From positions 496,001 to 560,000 of the forward strand of contig NZ_AP024463.1 in assembly GCF_019973735.1 (NCBI RefSeq): DNA of 64,000 nucleotides, given 5' to 3'. How positions within the stretch are numbered: the first letter of the stretch is position 1; each line of letters opens with the position of its first letter. This document shows, in pieces, positions 1 to 8,916 of the stretch. The stretch is from Arachnia rubra. GTDB lineage: Bacteria; Actinomycetota; Actinomycetes; Propionibacteriales; Propionibacteriaceae. A model generated the notes under the pieces. It searched no databases. It was not told where the DNA came from and saw only the letters and a program-made list of their open reading frames with translations. A program made the position numbers and the translations under genes.

Positions 1-554
1 GCAAGGTGCTTACCGCCAGCGGCGACGGCCAGATCTCGGGCAACACCGTCACCTGGAGCAGCGCGAAGGACCTGCTCTCCAGCGACGGGCTGATGGCAAC
101 CGCCGAGAACGATCCCGACCTGACGTGGCTGTGGATCACGATGGCGGTGGTCGTGGTGGCTGGCGTGGTGGTCACCTTCCTCCTGATCAGAAGGGGCAGG
201 ACCCGCCCTGCCGGGCCGCCAGCCGGCCCCGGTGCCCCGTGGAATGGCCCCGGTCAGCCAGGTCCGCAGGTCGGATTCCAGAATCAGCCCCAGCCACCTG
301 GGTATCAGCAGCCCGGATACCAGCCGGGTCAGTCTGGCTATCCACAGGGCAACCCGCAGGGTCAGTCTGGCTACTCGCAGGGTCAGCCTGGATCGCAACC
401 TCAGCCGGGTCAGCCTGGCTATCCGCAGAACAGTCCGCAGGGTCAGCCCGGCTACTCGCAGGGTCAGCCTGGATCGCAACCTCAGCCGGGTCAGCCTGGC
501 TATCCGCAGCCTGGCCCGCAGGGCCGGAGCCCGTGGCAGCGTCCTGGTAGCTGA
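1..554 (+). CDS. C-terminal part of a membrane protein with Q/P/G-rich repeat tail (partial)
   Basis: The reading frame is open at the window edge, so the N-terminus is missing. What remains is a short extracytoplasmic segment with a TVTW motif like the end of LppM-type domains, then one transmembrane helix (around bases 125-190), a basic RRGR stop-transfer and a cytoplasmic tail of about 115 residues. The tail is made of PGY/QPGQ/GQ units. An 81-bp DNA unit is repeated almost exactly in it. The LppM assignment rests on a few residues and is an inference; only the single-pass topology and the low-complexity tail are directly visible. Such tails often mediate protein contacts at the membrane, but no partner is indicated by the neighbours. 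Confidence 0.7.
   Translation, partial: KVLTASGDGQISGNTVTWSSAKDLLSSDGLMATAENDPDLTWLWITMAVVVVAGVVVTFLLIRRGRTRPAGPPAGPGAPWNGPGQPGPQVGFQNQPQPPGYQQPGYQPGQSGYPQGNPQGQSGYSQGQPGSQPQPGQPGYPQNSPQGQPGYSQGQPGSQPQPGQPGYPQPGPQGRSPWQRPGS
371..509 (+). repeat. 81-bp tandem repeat inside the membrane protein tail
   Basis: The unit beginning ctactcgcagggtcagcc occurs at 371 and again at 452, so the period is 81 bp (27 codons). Shorter degenerate copies of the GGTCAG..GGCTA motif precede it. The repeat keeps the frame and encodes the Gln/Pro/Gly-rich tail, so copy number could vary by slippage without breaking the gene. Confidence 0.85.
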
Positions 555-609
555 CCTGCTCCGGTGGGCCGGACAGATCCCGGCCCACCGGCCCCATGGG
601 CGGGCTCCC

Positions 610-1203
610 TCAGCCGGGGAAGGGGCCCACGGGCTCGGGGATGAGCTTCTCCGCGAGAGCCGGGGGCAGGGGTAGTAGCTCCGGCTGGTTCAGCTCCTCC
701 GGCATGATCCAGGGGGTCTTGCCAGTGCGGGGCTGGGTGGTGCGCCGCAGGCGCTCGCTGTCGCTGACCAGCCAGTTCGTCCAGGCCCGCTCCAGCAGGT
801 GAGCCAGCTCCAGGGTGCGTTCCACCGGGGCCTCCGGCCAGTCGTCCGGCAGCAGGGGTACTGCCGGAAAGGCTGGCTCAACCAGTTTCTGGCCTTTGCG
901 GGAGGCCGCGTAGGACCGCACCGCGGACACGATCGCCAGCTGATGGGCGCGGGTGGCGTCGATGAACTCCTCCAGCAGCGAGGCCGGATGCCCGCCGCTG
1001 ACCGGCAGGCCCGCGAGGTCGCTGCCGGGTGTGGCGACGACGATGCGGTCGCAGGTCAGGGAATGCACCTTCCGCCGGGCATTCTCGTCGGCCAGGTCCA
1101 CCACGACGGCGTTGGTGCTGGAGGCCTCGGTGGGGTCTGTGCGGCTGATCAGCCAGACCGCCAGGGCATCTGAGCGCCGGTCCACTGCGGCGAATCCGAG
1201 CAT
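610..1203 (-). CDS. hypothetical protein, 197 aa
   Basis: The ORF has codon use typical of this genome, starts at an ATG at 1203 and reads divergently from the DUF1707 gene. No family is recognised. The first 45 residues look like alternating beta strands and helices (MLGFAAVDRRSDALAVWLIS, then a VVVDLADENARRK segment). The middle is helical, and the C-terminus is proline-rich, with PELLPLPPALAEKL and EPVGPF. There is no signal peptide, membrane helix or cysteine cluster. It is probably cytoplasmic; the function is unknown. Confidence 0.6.
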   Translation of the reverse strand: MLGFAAVDRRSDALAVWLISRTDPTEASSTNAVVVDLADENARRKVHSLTCDRIVVATPGSDLAGLPVSGGHPASLLEEFIDATRAHQLAIVSAVRSYAASRKGQKLVEPAFPAVPLLPDDWPEAPVERTLELAHLLERAWTNWLVSDSERLRRTTQPRTGKTPWIMPEELNQPELLPLPPALAEKLIPEPVGPFPG

Positions 1204-1295
1204 GTTCCCTCCTCAGGTCGCTGGCGGCGCAGATCTGCGTCGTTGGACGGGACATAACAATGGCCCTTGACTGGGGTCTCTGACAAACTGGCACT

Positions 1296-2723
1296 GTGAC
1301 CTCAAACCCCCTGACCTCGGAGGACCTGTTCCGCTGCCGTCGTGTCCTGGACGAGGCGCTGGCCGCCGACAAGCTGGATTCTGAACAGTACCGGAAGCGA
1401 ATCCGGGAGCTGGTGGCTGCCACGACCATGGAGGAACTGAACGCGGTGACCCGTGACCTGGTGCCTCAGCCTGGACACACCCCGAGCCCTGGGGAGTCGC
1501 AGGCCGGCGACGAGGGCCACGTGATCCCTGTGATCTTGTCGTCGGCCTCGCCGGGACCGCAGGAGCCGGTCTCCCGGGCAGTCCAGCTTCCCGGGCCTGC
1601 TGATCCTGCTTCCTCCGCACCCGAGACACCGTCCGAGGAAGAGCCGGTCACCCGGATGGTCCCGCTGGCCACGTCCATCGAGCCGGATCTCGAGCCATCC
1701 CCGCCCAGTCCTGAGACGCCAGATGAGGAGCCCATGACCCGGGTCGTCCGGGTGCCCAGGCCCATCGAGCCGGTCCAGCTGGTCCAGGCGGAGCCGGAGT
1801 CACCGGCCGGGGCTGAGGCCACCGAGCCCACCACTCAGCTTCCAGACATGTTCCCCGGCGAGCCGGACTATGAGGGGTATGCGCCGAGTCCTGACGAGGA
1901 CCTCTCATCCGGCTTTGACGATTTCGACGACTCGGACGCCCCCACCCAGGTGCTGCAGGGCATCAGGGAGGCCTTCTCCCAGGACGATGAGCCGGCTACG
2001 GCACCCCCCGAGCCACCGCAGCCAGTGCTTCCCTACTCGCAGAATCCCGTGTTCACCCCGGCTGATCCGGCAGCCGGGTATACCGCCGCCGAGCCATCGC
2101 AGCCGGAGACAGAGCCGTCCCCGGCCACCCTAGCCGCCATGCCCCCGCCCGCCGACCCGTCGGTCACAGTGCCGCCGCCCCAGGCCTCCTGGTCGATGCC
2201 AGGGCAGGACGCGCTCGCGTCGATGCCACCCCCAGACCCGATGTCGGCGATGCCATCCCAGAGCGCCATGCCGCCGGCCGGCCCCCACGCAGTCGCGCCA
2301 TACTTCGGAGCTCCCCAGGACTTTAGGGCTCCTCAGGCCGCCCCGGCATATTCCCCTTATTCCGACGCCCCAGCGTCGGCTCCCTACCAGCAGCCTGTGC
2401 CGCTCTACCAGCCTCCGGCCCAGCCTTACCAGCCACCAGCGCCGTCGTACCAGGAGGCACCCGCCCCGCAGCGGCGAATCAGCCCCGGCACCTGGATCGC
2501 TGTCACCTTGATGGTGCTGGCCCTCCTGGCATTCATCTCCTACCTGCTGATCTCCCGGGCCGGCAGCCATGCCGCCCCCTCGCCGTCCGTGCAGGCGCAA
2601 AGCTCTGGCGCCCTGATGGCCTCACAGCCCACGCCCACGGCTGCCTCGCCGTCGCAGGCTGCCGCCTCGCCGTCGCTTCCGGAGGGCAGCATGCGGCTCG
2701 TCGATCACGGCGGTCGCGCATAA
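1296..2723 (+). CDS. DUF1707-type membrane protein with long acidic/proline-rich linker
   Basis: The protein is 475 aa and starts at a GTG. Residues about 5-55 match the actinobacterial DUF1707 pattern: a helix beginning SEDLFRCRRVLDEAL, then a KLDSEQYRKRI segment and an ATTMEELNAVTRDL ending. A disordered linker of about 330 residues follows, rich in Pro, Glu, Ala and Ser, with repeated PETP(S/D)EEE(P)VTR units near residues 105-150. One transmembrane helix (TWIAVTLMVLALLAFISYLL) is near residues 400-420, with a Ser/Pro/Ala tail outside. DUF1707 domains are usually short cytoplasmic modules of unknown function on membrane proteins. The linker length is unusual for the family. Confidence 0.75.
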   Translation: MTSNPLTSEDLFRCRRVLDEALAADKLDSEQYRKRIRELVAATTMEELNAVTRDLVPQPGHTPSPGESQAGDEGHVIPVILSSASPGPQEPVSRAVQLPGPADPASSAPETPSEEEPVTRMVPLATSIEPDLEPSPPSPETPDEEPMTRVVRVPRPIEPVQLVQAEPESPAGAEATEPTTQLPDMFPGEPDYEGYAPSPDEDLSSGFDDFDDSDAPTQVLQGIREAFSQDDEPATAPPEPPQPVLPYSQNPVFTPADPAAGYTAAEPSQPETEPSPATLAAMPPPADPSVTVPPPQASWSMPGQDALASMPPPDPMSAMPSQSAMPPAGPHAVAPYFGAPQDFRAPQAAPAYSPYSDAPASAPYQQPVPLYQPPAQPYQPPAPSYQEAPAPQRRISPGTWIAVTLMVLALLAFISYLLISRAGSHAAPSPSVQAQSSGALMASQPTPTAASPSQAAASPSLPEGSMRLVDHGGRA

Positions 2724-2774
2724 CTGAGTGACGCGGTGCCTGCCGCCTCGCCCCGTCCGCACCCCCCGGTGCAG

Positions 2775-2832
2775 GTGAATTACACCAGTGTAGTTTTACC
2801 CAGTTGTGGAAAAGTCAGTGGACAACTGGTGG
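2775..2832 (+). repeat. module A: DnaA-box-like repeat within an inverted repeat
   Basis: It begins gtgaattacaccagtgtag and contains TGTGGAAAA and, 12 bp further on, AGTGGACAA. Each differs by one base from the actinobacterial DnaA box TGTGGACAA. The pair lies inside an inverted repeat CCAGTTGT/ACAACTGG. Upstream is a TACAC-N2-GTGTA palindrome. Module B at 3027 is a diverged copy. Confidence 0.55.
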
Positions 2833-3026
2833 AAGAAGGGTGAACAAACCTGGCATGCCAGGCCTCTGGAGGCCGCCGCGTTCCCGCGTTCATGAGGGCC
2901 GAAGGCCGATCGGCCGACTGTCGGCGGAACTGCGCGTTCTATGCGTCCTAGTGGGCCTGTCGGTCGATCGGGGGACGGTTATCGCCAGCCGGCGTGGCCC
3001 AGGTCCGTGAGCGGGGATCCGCAGCC

Positions 3027-3085
3027 GTGAGTTACACCTGCGTAGTTCTTCCCAGGGTGTGGAAAAGTCTGTGGAATCCCTGGGG
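3027..3085 (+). repeat. module B: second copy of the DnaA-box-like module
   Basis: It begins gtgagttacacctgcgtag and is colinear with module A. It contains TGTGGAAAAGTCTGTGGA, flanked by a different but still complementary pair of arms, CCCAGGG/CCCTGGG. The loop sequence GTGGAAAAGTC(A/T)GTGGA is conserved between modules although the arms are not, which argues that the arrangement is selected. Confidence 0.55.
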
Positions 3086-3281
3086 TGTGGTGGTGTCGCA
3101 CCCCCATCCTTCCGCCGGCTGATGAGCACCGCCCGGCCGGAATCGCCGAGTAGATCGAGTAGAGGCAGACACCCTGGGACCCACGGTCCGGTAGGCAGCG
3201 ATGATTGGCTGCCAGACCAGCCATGGGTTACCCCACCGGGCCGTCTTCTCGTCGTGGCCATGCTGGGCGTTGCACGCCCCG

Positions 3282-4724
3282 TTACGGCGACAGGGGAAAC
3301 TCTGGGGCATTCAGCACGGGCAGCCGCATGGTGAACTTGGCTCCCGCCCCCGGCTGGTTCCCCGCCCGGACCGAGCCACGGTGCGCCTCCAGGGTGTGGG
3401 TGACGATCGCGAGGCCAAGGCCGGTGCCTGGGGTGTTGCGGGCTCGGTCTGAGCGGTAGAACCGGTCGAAGATGTGGGGCAGGTCCTCGTCGGCGATGCC
3501 CGGTCCCGAGTCGATGATCGTCAGGACGCCGTCGCTGGTGAGTTCCACCCAGATGTCGCCGTCGCTTGGCGAGAACTTCACCGCGTTGTCCAGCAGGTTC
3601 GTAATGGCGCGTTCCAGCGTGGAGGCATCACCCAGGATGGGCACCTGCTCCAGACGCGTGTGGAAGGAGATGTTCGGGCCACGCCGGGCGGCGCGGGCCA
3701 GTGCCGCCTCCACCACTTCCGACATGTCGAGGCGTTCGGGCTCGCGCTGGAGATGGTCGTCACGGGTGAGGGCCACCAGGTCTCCGACGAGGGCTGAGAA
3801 CTCGCCGAGCTGGGCGGACACGTCGTCGAGGATCTCGGACCGGGAGCCCTCCGGCAGCATGCCCGACTTGTCGTCGGCCACCAACAGCTCGATGTTGGTA
3901 CGCATCGATGTCAGGGGAGTGCGCAGTTCGTGGCCTGCGTCGGCGATCAGCTGGCGCTGCTGTTCCCGCGAGGTTTGCAGGGTCTTGAGCATCAGGTTGA
4001 AGCTCTGCGTTAGCTCCCCCAGATCGTCGCGGCCATAGATGCGGATCGGGTTCAGCTGGTCGGTCTGGGTGACGTTCTTGACCGCGGTAGACAGCCGCCG
4101 CACCGGCGCCAGGGCCGTCTGCGCCACCCACAGAGCGGTGAAGGTCGTGGTCAGGATCCCGACCAGGCCGGAGAGGGCAATCACCCTCCACAGTGAGCTC
4201 AGCGTCGTGCTCAGCGAGGTCAGGGGACGTGCGTAGAGCACTGCGTAGCTCTGCTGCTGCCCAGTGCGGTCCCTGGCTCTCACCGGCACCGAGACCAGGC
4301 GGTACTCCTGGCCGTCCCCCAGCCTCACGGAGCGGACCCGGTGCCCCTGCTGCATGCGGGCGACGGCGATGTCGCCAGCTTCCGGCTCCAGGGGAAGGGT
4401 CTGCCGGCCTGCCTGGCTGATCTCACCCGTTGCGGTGGTGAGGGCAAGCAACTCTTGCGAGGTGCCAAACCCAGGGCTGAGGTTCCCGAGGTTCCGGATG
4501 TCGGGGCGGATCAGCTCGGCGGTGTTGTTGGCGGCGGTCAGCATCTCTTGGTCCAGCTGATAGAGCAGCGAGTACTGCGTGGATGCGTAAGCCGTCGAAC
4601 CGACCAGGAGCACCGCGGTCGCGACGGAGATGCCGGTGAGCGAGGCCAGCCGGGACCGCAATGACTGGCCGGTGATGAGCCTTTCGATGCCCCGGCGGAG
4701 CCGGATCCAGAACGAACCGATCAC
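3282..4724 (-). CDS. mprB: MprB-type sensor histidine kinase
   Basis: This 480-aa membrane kinase has two transmembrane helices (about residues 28-48 and 180-203) flanking an extracytoplasmic sensor domain of about 130 residues. A HAMP domain follows ([13 protein letters not shown] to [10 protein letters not shown]), then a HisKA domain with the H-box [12 protein letters not shown] (phosphorylated His near 265). The HATPase domain has the N-box [16 protein letters not shown] and GTGLGLAI. The gene is translationally coupled to the response regulator (4-bp overlap at 4721-4724). Architecture and the H-box resemble mycobacterial MprB, which senses envelope stress; the stimulus here is inferred only by analogy. 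Confidence 0.85.
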   Translation of the reverse strand: MIGSFWIRLRRGIERLITGQSLRSRLASLTGISVATAVLLVGSTAYASTQYSLLYQLDQEMLTAANNTAELIRPDIRNLGNLSPGFGTSQELLALTTATGEISQAGRQTLPLEPEAGDIAVARMQQGHRVRSVRLGDGQEYRLVSVPVRARDRTGQQQSYAVLYARPLTSLSTTLSSLWRVIALSGLVGILTTTFTALWVAQTALAPVRRLSTAVKNVTQTDQLNPIRIYGRDDLGELTQSFNLMLKTLQTSREQQRQLIADAGHELRTPLTSMRTNIELLVADDKSGMLPEGSRSEILDDVSAQLGEFSALVGDLVALTRDDHLQREPERLDMSEVVEAALARAARRGPNISFHTRLEQVPILGDASTLERAITNLLDNAVKFSPSDGDIWVELTSDGVLTIIDSGPGIADEDLPHIFDRFYRSDRARNTPGTGLGLAIVTHTLEAHRGSVRAGNQPGAGAKFTMRLPVLNAPEFPLSP

Positions 4725-5407
4725 GGCGCGGTTTCGCGCAGCACATAGCCGACGCCACGGACCGTGTGGATCAGGCGTGGCAGGCCACCCACCTCGGTCT
4801 TGCGGCGCAGGTAGCCGATGTAGACCTCAAGGGAGTTCGCGGTGGCCGGGAACTCGAACCCCCACACCTCGTTGAGGAGAGTGTTGCGCTCCATCACGCG
4901 GCGGGGATTCTCCATGAACGCCTGGAGGAGGGCGAACTCGGTACGGGTCAGGGAGATGTGCTGTCCCGCCCGGGTCACCTCGCGGTGCTGCGGGTCCAGC
5001 ATCACGTCGCCGAAGGTGAGCACCCTGGAATCGGTCTCCGGGACCTGTTTCGAGCGCCGGGTCAGCGCTCGCAGGCGCGCCAGCAGCTCGTCGAGGGCGA
5101 AGGGCTTGACCATGTAGTCGTCGGCGCCGGCGTCGAGGCCGTCGACGCGGTCACCGACGGCGTCGCGGGCCGTGAGGATCAGGATGGGGACGTCGTTCCC
5201 GGACTGGCGCAGCATGCGGGTGGCTTCCAGTCCGTCGAGGCGGGGCATCATCACGTCCATGACCACCGCGTCTGGGGTGTGGCCGGCCAGCTTCGCCAGC
5301 GCCTCCACACCGTCCGCCGCAGTCGTCACGTCGTCGCCGGAATACTTCAGGGACCGGGCCAGCGAGTCGCGCACGGCCTGGTCGTCGTCCACCACCAGGA
5401 TCTGCAT
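4721..5407 (-). CDS. mprA: MprA-type OmpR-family response regulator
   Basis: The 228-aa protein has an N-terminal receiver domain with the acidic pocket DDD (7-9), the phosphoacceptor Asp51 ([12 protein letters not shown]) and the conserved Lys in MVKPF. The C-terminal winged-helix DNA-binding domain ends in the typical [13 protein letters not shown]. It is the first gene of the two-gene operon with the histidine kinase. It probably binds direct repeats in target promoters once phosphorylated. The name follows the close match of domain order and motifs to MprA; exact orthology was not tested. Confidence 0.88.
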   Translation of the reverse strand: MQILVVDDDQAVRDSLARSLKYSGDDVTTAADGVEALAKLAGHTPDAVVMDVMMPRLDGLEATRMLRQSGNDVPILILTARDAVGDRVDGLDAGADDYMVKPFALDELLARLRALTRRSKQVPETDSRVLTFGDVMLDPQHREVTRAGQHISLTRTEFALLQAFMENPRRVMERNTLLNEVWGFEFPATANSLEVYIGYLRRKTEVGGLPRLIHTVRGVGYVLRETAP

Positions 5408-5756
5408 GGGATAAGCCTGCCATCAAAACGTTGAAACCCCGAGAACAACGCCGCCACAGCCCGATACTGGGCATCCTGCGCGCAGGATCCCTTGGTTGAG
5501 GCCGGCAAATCGAGCATTCTGCTCGCTCTGGGCGCATCCGCGCGTGGGAACCTGCTGATCCGGCTGAAGGAGGTTCTGCTCTGGTGTCGTGTGGCGCTGG
5601 TTCGCCGGTGTTTTCTTCCCCCGGATGCGGTGCCTCGCTTCGTTCACCTTCATCACGGGCGAGCCGGTAGCGTTTCGCTCGGTTGCTTTGGCACACATCT
5701 GCCCCGGAACCGCCTCCCACTGACAAATTCCCACCACACGACACTAGGGTTTTCCC
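5408..5756. other. divergent intergenic region, promoters only
   Basis: No gene is visible in these 349 bp between the divergent mprA and phosphatase genes. The phosphatase promoter -10 TAGGGT lies at 5745-5750, six bases before the ATG at 5757, which suggests a leaderless transcript. No strong stem-loop was noticed. Confidence 0.5.
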
Positions 5757-6209
5757 ATGGCGAAGGTCGTGTTTGTGTGCTGGGGCAACATCTGCCGTTC
5801 CCCGATGGCGGAGCGGGTCGCCCGCGCGATGGCTGCTGAGCTGGGGATTGATGTGGAGACTGACAGCGTCGGGATCTCGTCCGAGGAGTCGGGCAACCCG
5901 ATCGACCACCGGGCGGCCGCGGTGCTCCGCCAGAGCGGATACGACCCCACCGGCCATCGGGCGCGCCGGGTCACCCTCGCCGACCTAGCTGGGATGGACC
6001 TGGTGGTGGCGGCCGAGAACTTCCACATCTCCCGCCTCGAACTGCTCTACCCCGGCGGCAACTACGCCCTCCTCAACGACTTCAACCCGGCGATGCCCAA
6101 GGGGCAGGACCTCCAGGACCCCTGGTACGGCCCAGCCTCCGGCTTCGACGACACCCTCGCCGACATCGAGGCGGCAATGCCTGGCATCCTCGCCGCCGTC
6201 GCGGGCTGA
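5757..6209 (+). CDS. low-molecular-weight protein-tyrosine phosphatase
   Basis: The 150-aa cytoplasmic protein carries the P-loop CX5R(S) at residues 8-15 (CWGNICRS), preceded by the usual hydrophobic strand VVFV. The general-acid loop DPWYG is at about residues 121-125. Length and motif positions are typical of arsenate-reductase-fold LMW-PTPs, which hydrolyse phosphotyrosine. A -10 element TAGGGT ends 6 nt upstream of the ATG. No cognate tyrosine kinase is seen in the window, so the substrate is unknown. The second Cys of the loop (Cys13) could serve as a redox partner of Cys8. Confidence 0.92.
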   Translation: MAKVVFVCWGNICRSPMAERVARAMAAELGIDVETDSVGISSEESGNPIDHRAAAVLRQSGYDPTGHRARRVTLADLAGMDLVVAAENFHISRLELLYPGGNYALLNDFNPAMPKGQDLQDPWYGPASGFDDTLADIEAAMPGILAAVAG

Positions 6210-6518
6210 GAAGGGCGGGACGTAGGAACCTTTTTCTCTCAGGTTCCGAAGGCAGGCTCCGGAGTTCTCCGTGGGAATACGGCCTCCTGCCTGCGCATTG
6301 GGTCGTCACAGCGCTCTCCCCGGTGTGGGCCTGGTCGGGACGGTGTGGCTGTGGGTGCCGGTGCGGGGATCAGGCGAAGACCGATCCCGGCCGGGAGGGA
6401 TATTCCTCTGGCCTGGTCTGCCTGTGCTGGGCGCTGCCCTTGGTGGGGAAGCGGAAATACCCGCCGCCGGTGATACGCCGGGGTTGTAAGCTTCATTTTT
6501 CTAGTAGGAGGAACCGCG
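6210..6518. other. intergenic region between phosphatase and OTC genes
   Basis: No gene is visible in 309 bp. A small hairpin GGAACCT/AGGTTCC (6225-6231 and 6241-6247) with a T-rich loop lies just after the phosphatase stop and may be a weak terminator. A strong ribosome binding site (TAGGAGGA, near 6504-6511) precedes the OTC gene. I recognise no ARG box with confidence. Confidence 0.4.
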
Positions 6519-7511
6519 ATGCTGAAAGGTCGCAGCTTTACCAAGGAGACGGATCTCACGCCCGTCGAATGGACCTACCTGCTCGAATTGTCCGAGCAGC
6601 TGAAGGCCGAGCGACGTTCAGGCCGTGAGACTCAGCGCCTGGTGGGCAAGAAGGTGGCCCTGCTGTTCGAGAAATCCTCCACTCGCACCCGCTGCGCCTT
6701 CGAGGTGGCGCTGATGGAGCAGGGCGGGCATTCGACCTACCTGAACTCGTCGGACTCCCAGATCATGCACAAGGAGTCGGCCAAGGACACGGCTCGCGTG
6801 CTGGGCCGCTGGTACGACGGCATCGAGTACCGCGGCTTCGAGCAAGGGGCCGTGGAGATCCTGGCAGCCAACGCGGGGATCCCTGTCTACAACGGTCTGA
6901 CTGACTCCTGGCATCCCACGCAGATGCTCGCCGACCAGCTCACCATGCTGGAGTACTCGGGCAAGCCGCTGTCCGAAACGTCCTGGGCCTTCGTCGGGGA
7001 TGTGCGCAACAATATGGGCAACTCCAACCTGATCTCGGCTGCCATGGTCGGCGCCGACATCCGGCTGATCGCGCCCAGGCAGCTCCAGACCAGCGGCGAG
7101 GTGCGCGCCCAGGCGGAGTCCATAGCGGCTGAGACCGGCGCCCGGATCACCATCACCGACGACATCGCCGAAGGTGTGGCGGGAGTCGACTTCCTCCATA
7201 CGGACGTGTGGTTGTCGCTCGGTGAGCCCAAGGAGCTGTGGGCCGAGCGTATTGCCCTGCTGAAGCCCTACCAGGTCAATGCGGCGATGATCGCGGCTAC
7301 CGGAAATCCGCAGGTCAGGTTCATGCATTGCCTGCCCGCCTTCCACGACCGCGACACCGCCCTCGGCGAGGAGATCTACCAGGAGACCGGGCTGGATGCC
7401 CTGGAGGTCACCGACGAGGTGTTCGAGTCGGAGGCAAGCATCGTCTTCGACCAGGCCGAGAACCGGATGCACACCATCAAGGCCCTGCTGGTCGCTACCC
7501 TGGCCGGCTGA
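6519..7511 (+). CDS. argF: ornithine carbamoyltransferase
   Basis: The 330-aa enzyme makes citrulline from ornithine and carbamoyl phosphate. The carbamoyl-phosphate site STRTR is at residues 54-58 and HPTQ follows a NGLTDSW segment. The ornithine-binding region contains FLHTDVW and SLGEP, and the catalytic HCLP is near residue 270. The start ATG follows a TAGGAGGA ribosome binding site. No arcA, arcC or other arg genes adjoin it, so the biosynthetic (argF) or catabolic (arcB) role cannot be decided from context. The sequence style ([20 protein letters not shown]) resembles the enterobacterial/arcB branch. Confidence 0.92.
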   Translation: MLKGRSFTKETDLTPVEWTYLLELSEQLKAERRSGRETQRLVGKKVALLFEKSSTRTRCAFEVALMEQGGHSTYLNSSDSQIMHKESAKDTARVLGRWYDGIEYRGFEQGAVEILAANAGIPVYNGLTDSWHPTQMLADQLTMLEYSGKPLSETSWAFVGDVRNNMGNSNLISAAMVGADIRLIAPRQLQTSGEVRAQAESIAAETGARITITDDIAEGVAGVDFLHTDVWLSLGEPKELWAERIALLKPYQVNAAMIAATGNPQVRFMHCLPAFHDRDTALGEEIYQETGLDALEVTDEVFESEASIVFDQAENRMHTIKALLVATLAG

Positions 7512-7782
7512 GTCCCCGCCTCGCCGCCACCACGTCACACCGAGAAAGGACGCTGCTTGCGGGGATGGCTCCCGGGCAGGTGCTTGCCGAGGATCGCGAG
7601 GATGCCGGCTGCTCCACGCCCGCATCCCGTGTGGCTCTCTTCCTGCCCGGCGGGGAGGGGTGGCGTCCGCCGGTGTGCTGCTACGAGAGGCCAGGAAAGA
7701 TGAAGGACTGGTGCGGATCCTGCTGATGATGGCTGGTCTCCACAACTCCTGATCTCCGATTTGTGGGTTTCGTGACCTTCGG
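7512..7782. other. intergenic region, no gene seen
   Basis: The stretch between the OTC gene and the dehydrogenase operator contains only short overlapping ORFs with no family resemblance. No clear terminator with a T tract follows the OTC stop codon. Confidence 0.4.
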
Positions 7783-7825
7783 ATGAAACCTACGCCGCCG
7801 TAGGCTACGGTAGCGTAGGTTTCAT
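7783..7825 (+). promoter_or_regulatory. tandem palindromic operator in front of the 2-oxo acid dehydrogenase operon
   Basis: A perfect 13-bp inverted repeat (atgaaacctacgc at 7783-7795, gcgtaggtttcat at 7813-7825) encloses two adjoining palindromes, CCTACG-N4-CGTAGG (7789-7804) and CTACG-N4-CGTAG (7805-7818). The right arm ends 11 bp before the E1alpha start and touches the ribosome binding site (GGGAGGA). The form is typical of operators for dimeric TetR/GntR-type repressors. The regulator gene is not next to it. Repression by occluding the promoter or ribosome site is inferred. Confidence 0.75.
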
Positions 7826-7836
7826 GGGAGGAACCG

Positions 7837-8916
7837 ATGGATAACGACATGGTGCAGTTGCTGACTCCTGACGGGCAACGGGTGGAACGCCCCGGGTTCT
7901 CCTTCGTGGGCAGCGATGACGACCTGGCCCAGTACCTGGAGGACATGGTTCTGGCCAGGCGTTTTGATGCCGAGGCGACGGCGCTGCAACGGCATGGGGA
8001 GCTGGGGTTGTGGCCGCCCCTGCTGGGGCAGGAGGCCGCGCAGGTGGGTTCTGCCCGCGCTCTTGGCGTGCGCGACGTGGTCTTCCCGACCTACCGGGAA
8101 CACGCCGTCGCCCTGACCCTCGGGCTACCGTACCGGCAGCTGCTGGCGCTGTTCCGAGGCTCCGACGCCGGCGACTGGGAGCACCTCGACCGGTTCCGCA
8201 ATTACCAGATCATCATCGGCTCCCAGGCCCTGCACGCCGTCGGCTATGCCATGGGGCTGCAGCTCGACGGGCTCGTCGGCAACGCGGAGGGTGGCAATGC
8301 GGCAGCCATCGCCTATCACGGCGACGGAGCCAGCTCCCAGGGCGATGTCAACGAGGCCTACGTGTTCGCGGCCAGCCACAACGCCCCCGTCGTCTTCTTC
8401 TGCCAGAACAACCAGTGGGCCATCTCCGAGCCGGCCGCGGTGCAGTCGCGGATCCCGCTGTTCCAGCGTGCCCGGGGCTTCGGATTCCCCGGCATCCGGG
8501 TGGACGGCAACGACATCCTTGCCGTCCATGCCGTCACCTCCTGGGCACTGGAACGCGCCCATCGTGGCGACGGGCCGGCGCTCGTCGAGGCCTTCACCTA
8601 CCGGATGGGCGCGCACACCACCTCCGACGACCCCACCAAGTATCGTGCCAGCGAGGAGACCGCGGCCTGGGCCGGTCGCGACCCCATCAGCCGCCTGACC
8701 ACGTACCTGAGGCGCCAGGGTGTGATCGACGACGCTTGGAGCGCTGCCCTCGACGAACGAGCCCGTGACTTTGGCGCCGAGGTCCGCGCCACCATCCCGC
8801 AGCTGCGCGACCTGACCATGGACGAGCTGTTCGGCAACGTCTATGCCGAGAGCACTGCCGCCCTGGAGGCGCAGCGCCGCGAATACGCCAAATGGGCGGG
8901 GGAGGAGCAGCCGTGA
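7837..8916 (+). CDS. 2-oxo acid dehydrogenase E1 component, alpha subunit
   Basis: The 359-aa subunit decarboxylates a 2-oxo acid (pyruvate or branched-chain 2-oxo acids) with thiamine diphosphate. The ThDP motif starts with HGDGASSQGDVNEA near residues 166-180 and ends with CQNNQWAIS. The phosphorylation-loop region with YRMGAHTTSDDPTKYR is conserved as in BCKDH/PDH E1alpha. It is the first gene of an operon with E1beta (4-bp overlap) and E2. It is preceded by the tandem operator and the ribosome site GGGAGGA. Mycobacterial relatives (pdhA/bkdA type) act on branched-chain substrates; the substrate here is not decided by sequence alone. Confidence 0.88.
   Translation: MDNDMVQLLTPDGQRVERPGFSFVGSDDDLAQYLEDMVLARRFDAEATALQRHGELGLWPPLLGQEAAQVGSARALGVRDVVFPTYREHAVALTLGLPYRQLLALFRGSDAGDWEHLDRFRNYQIIIGSQALHAVGYAMGLQLDGLVGNAEGGNAAAIAYHGDGASSQGDVNEAYVFAASHNAPVVFFCQNNQWAISEPAAVQSRIPLFQRARGFGFPGIRVDGNDILAVHAVTSWALERAHRGDGPALVEAFTYRMGAHTTSDDPTKYRASEETAAWAGRDPISRLTTYLRRQGVIDDAWSAALDERARDFGAEVRATIPQLRDLTMDELFGNVYAESTAALEAQRREYAKWAGEEQP

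Larger units (their letters stand above)
2724..3281. other. intergenic region with two DnaA-box-like repeat modules, no gene
   Basis: No convincing gene is present in these 558 bp. The region holds two related modules (2775-2823 and 3027-3075), a GC-rich palindromic stretch around 2905-2935 (ccgatcggccgac) and the 3' side of the mprB gene. ORFs here are shadows with poor codon use. Confidence 0.6.
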
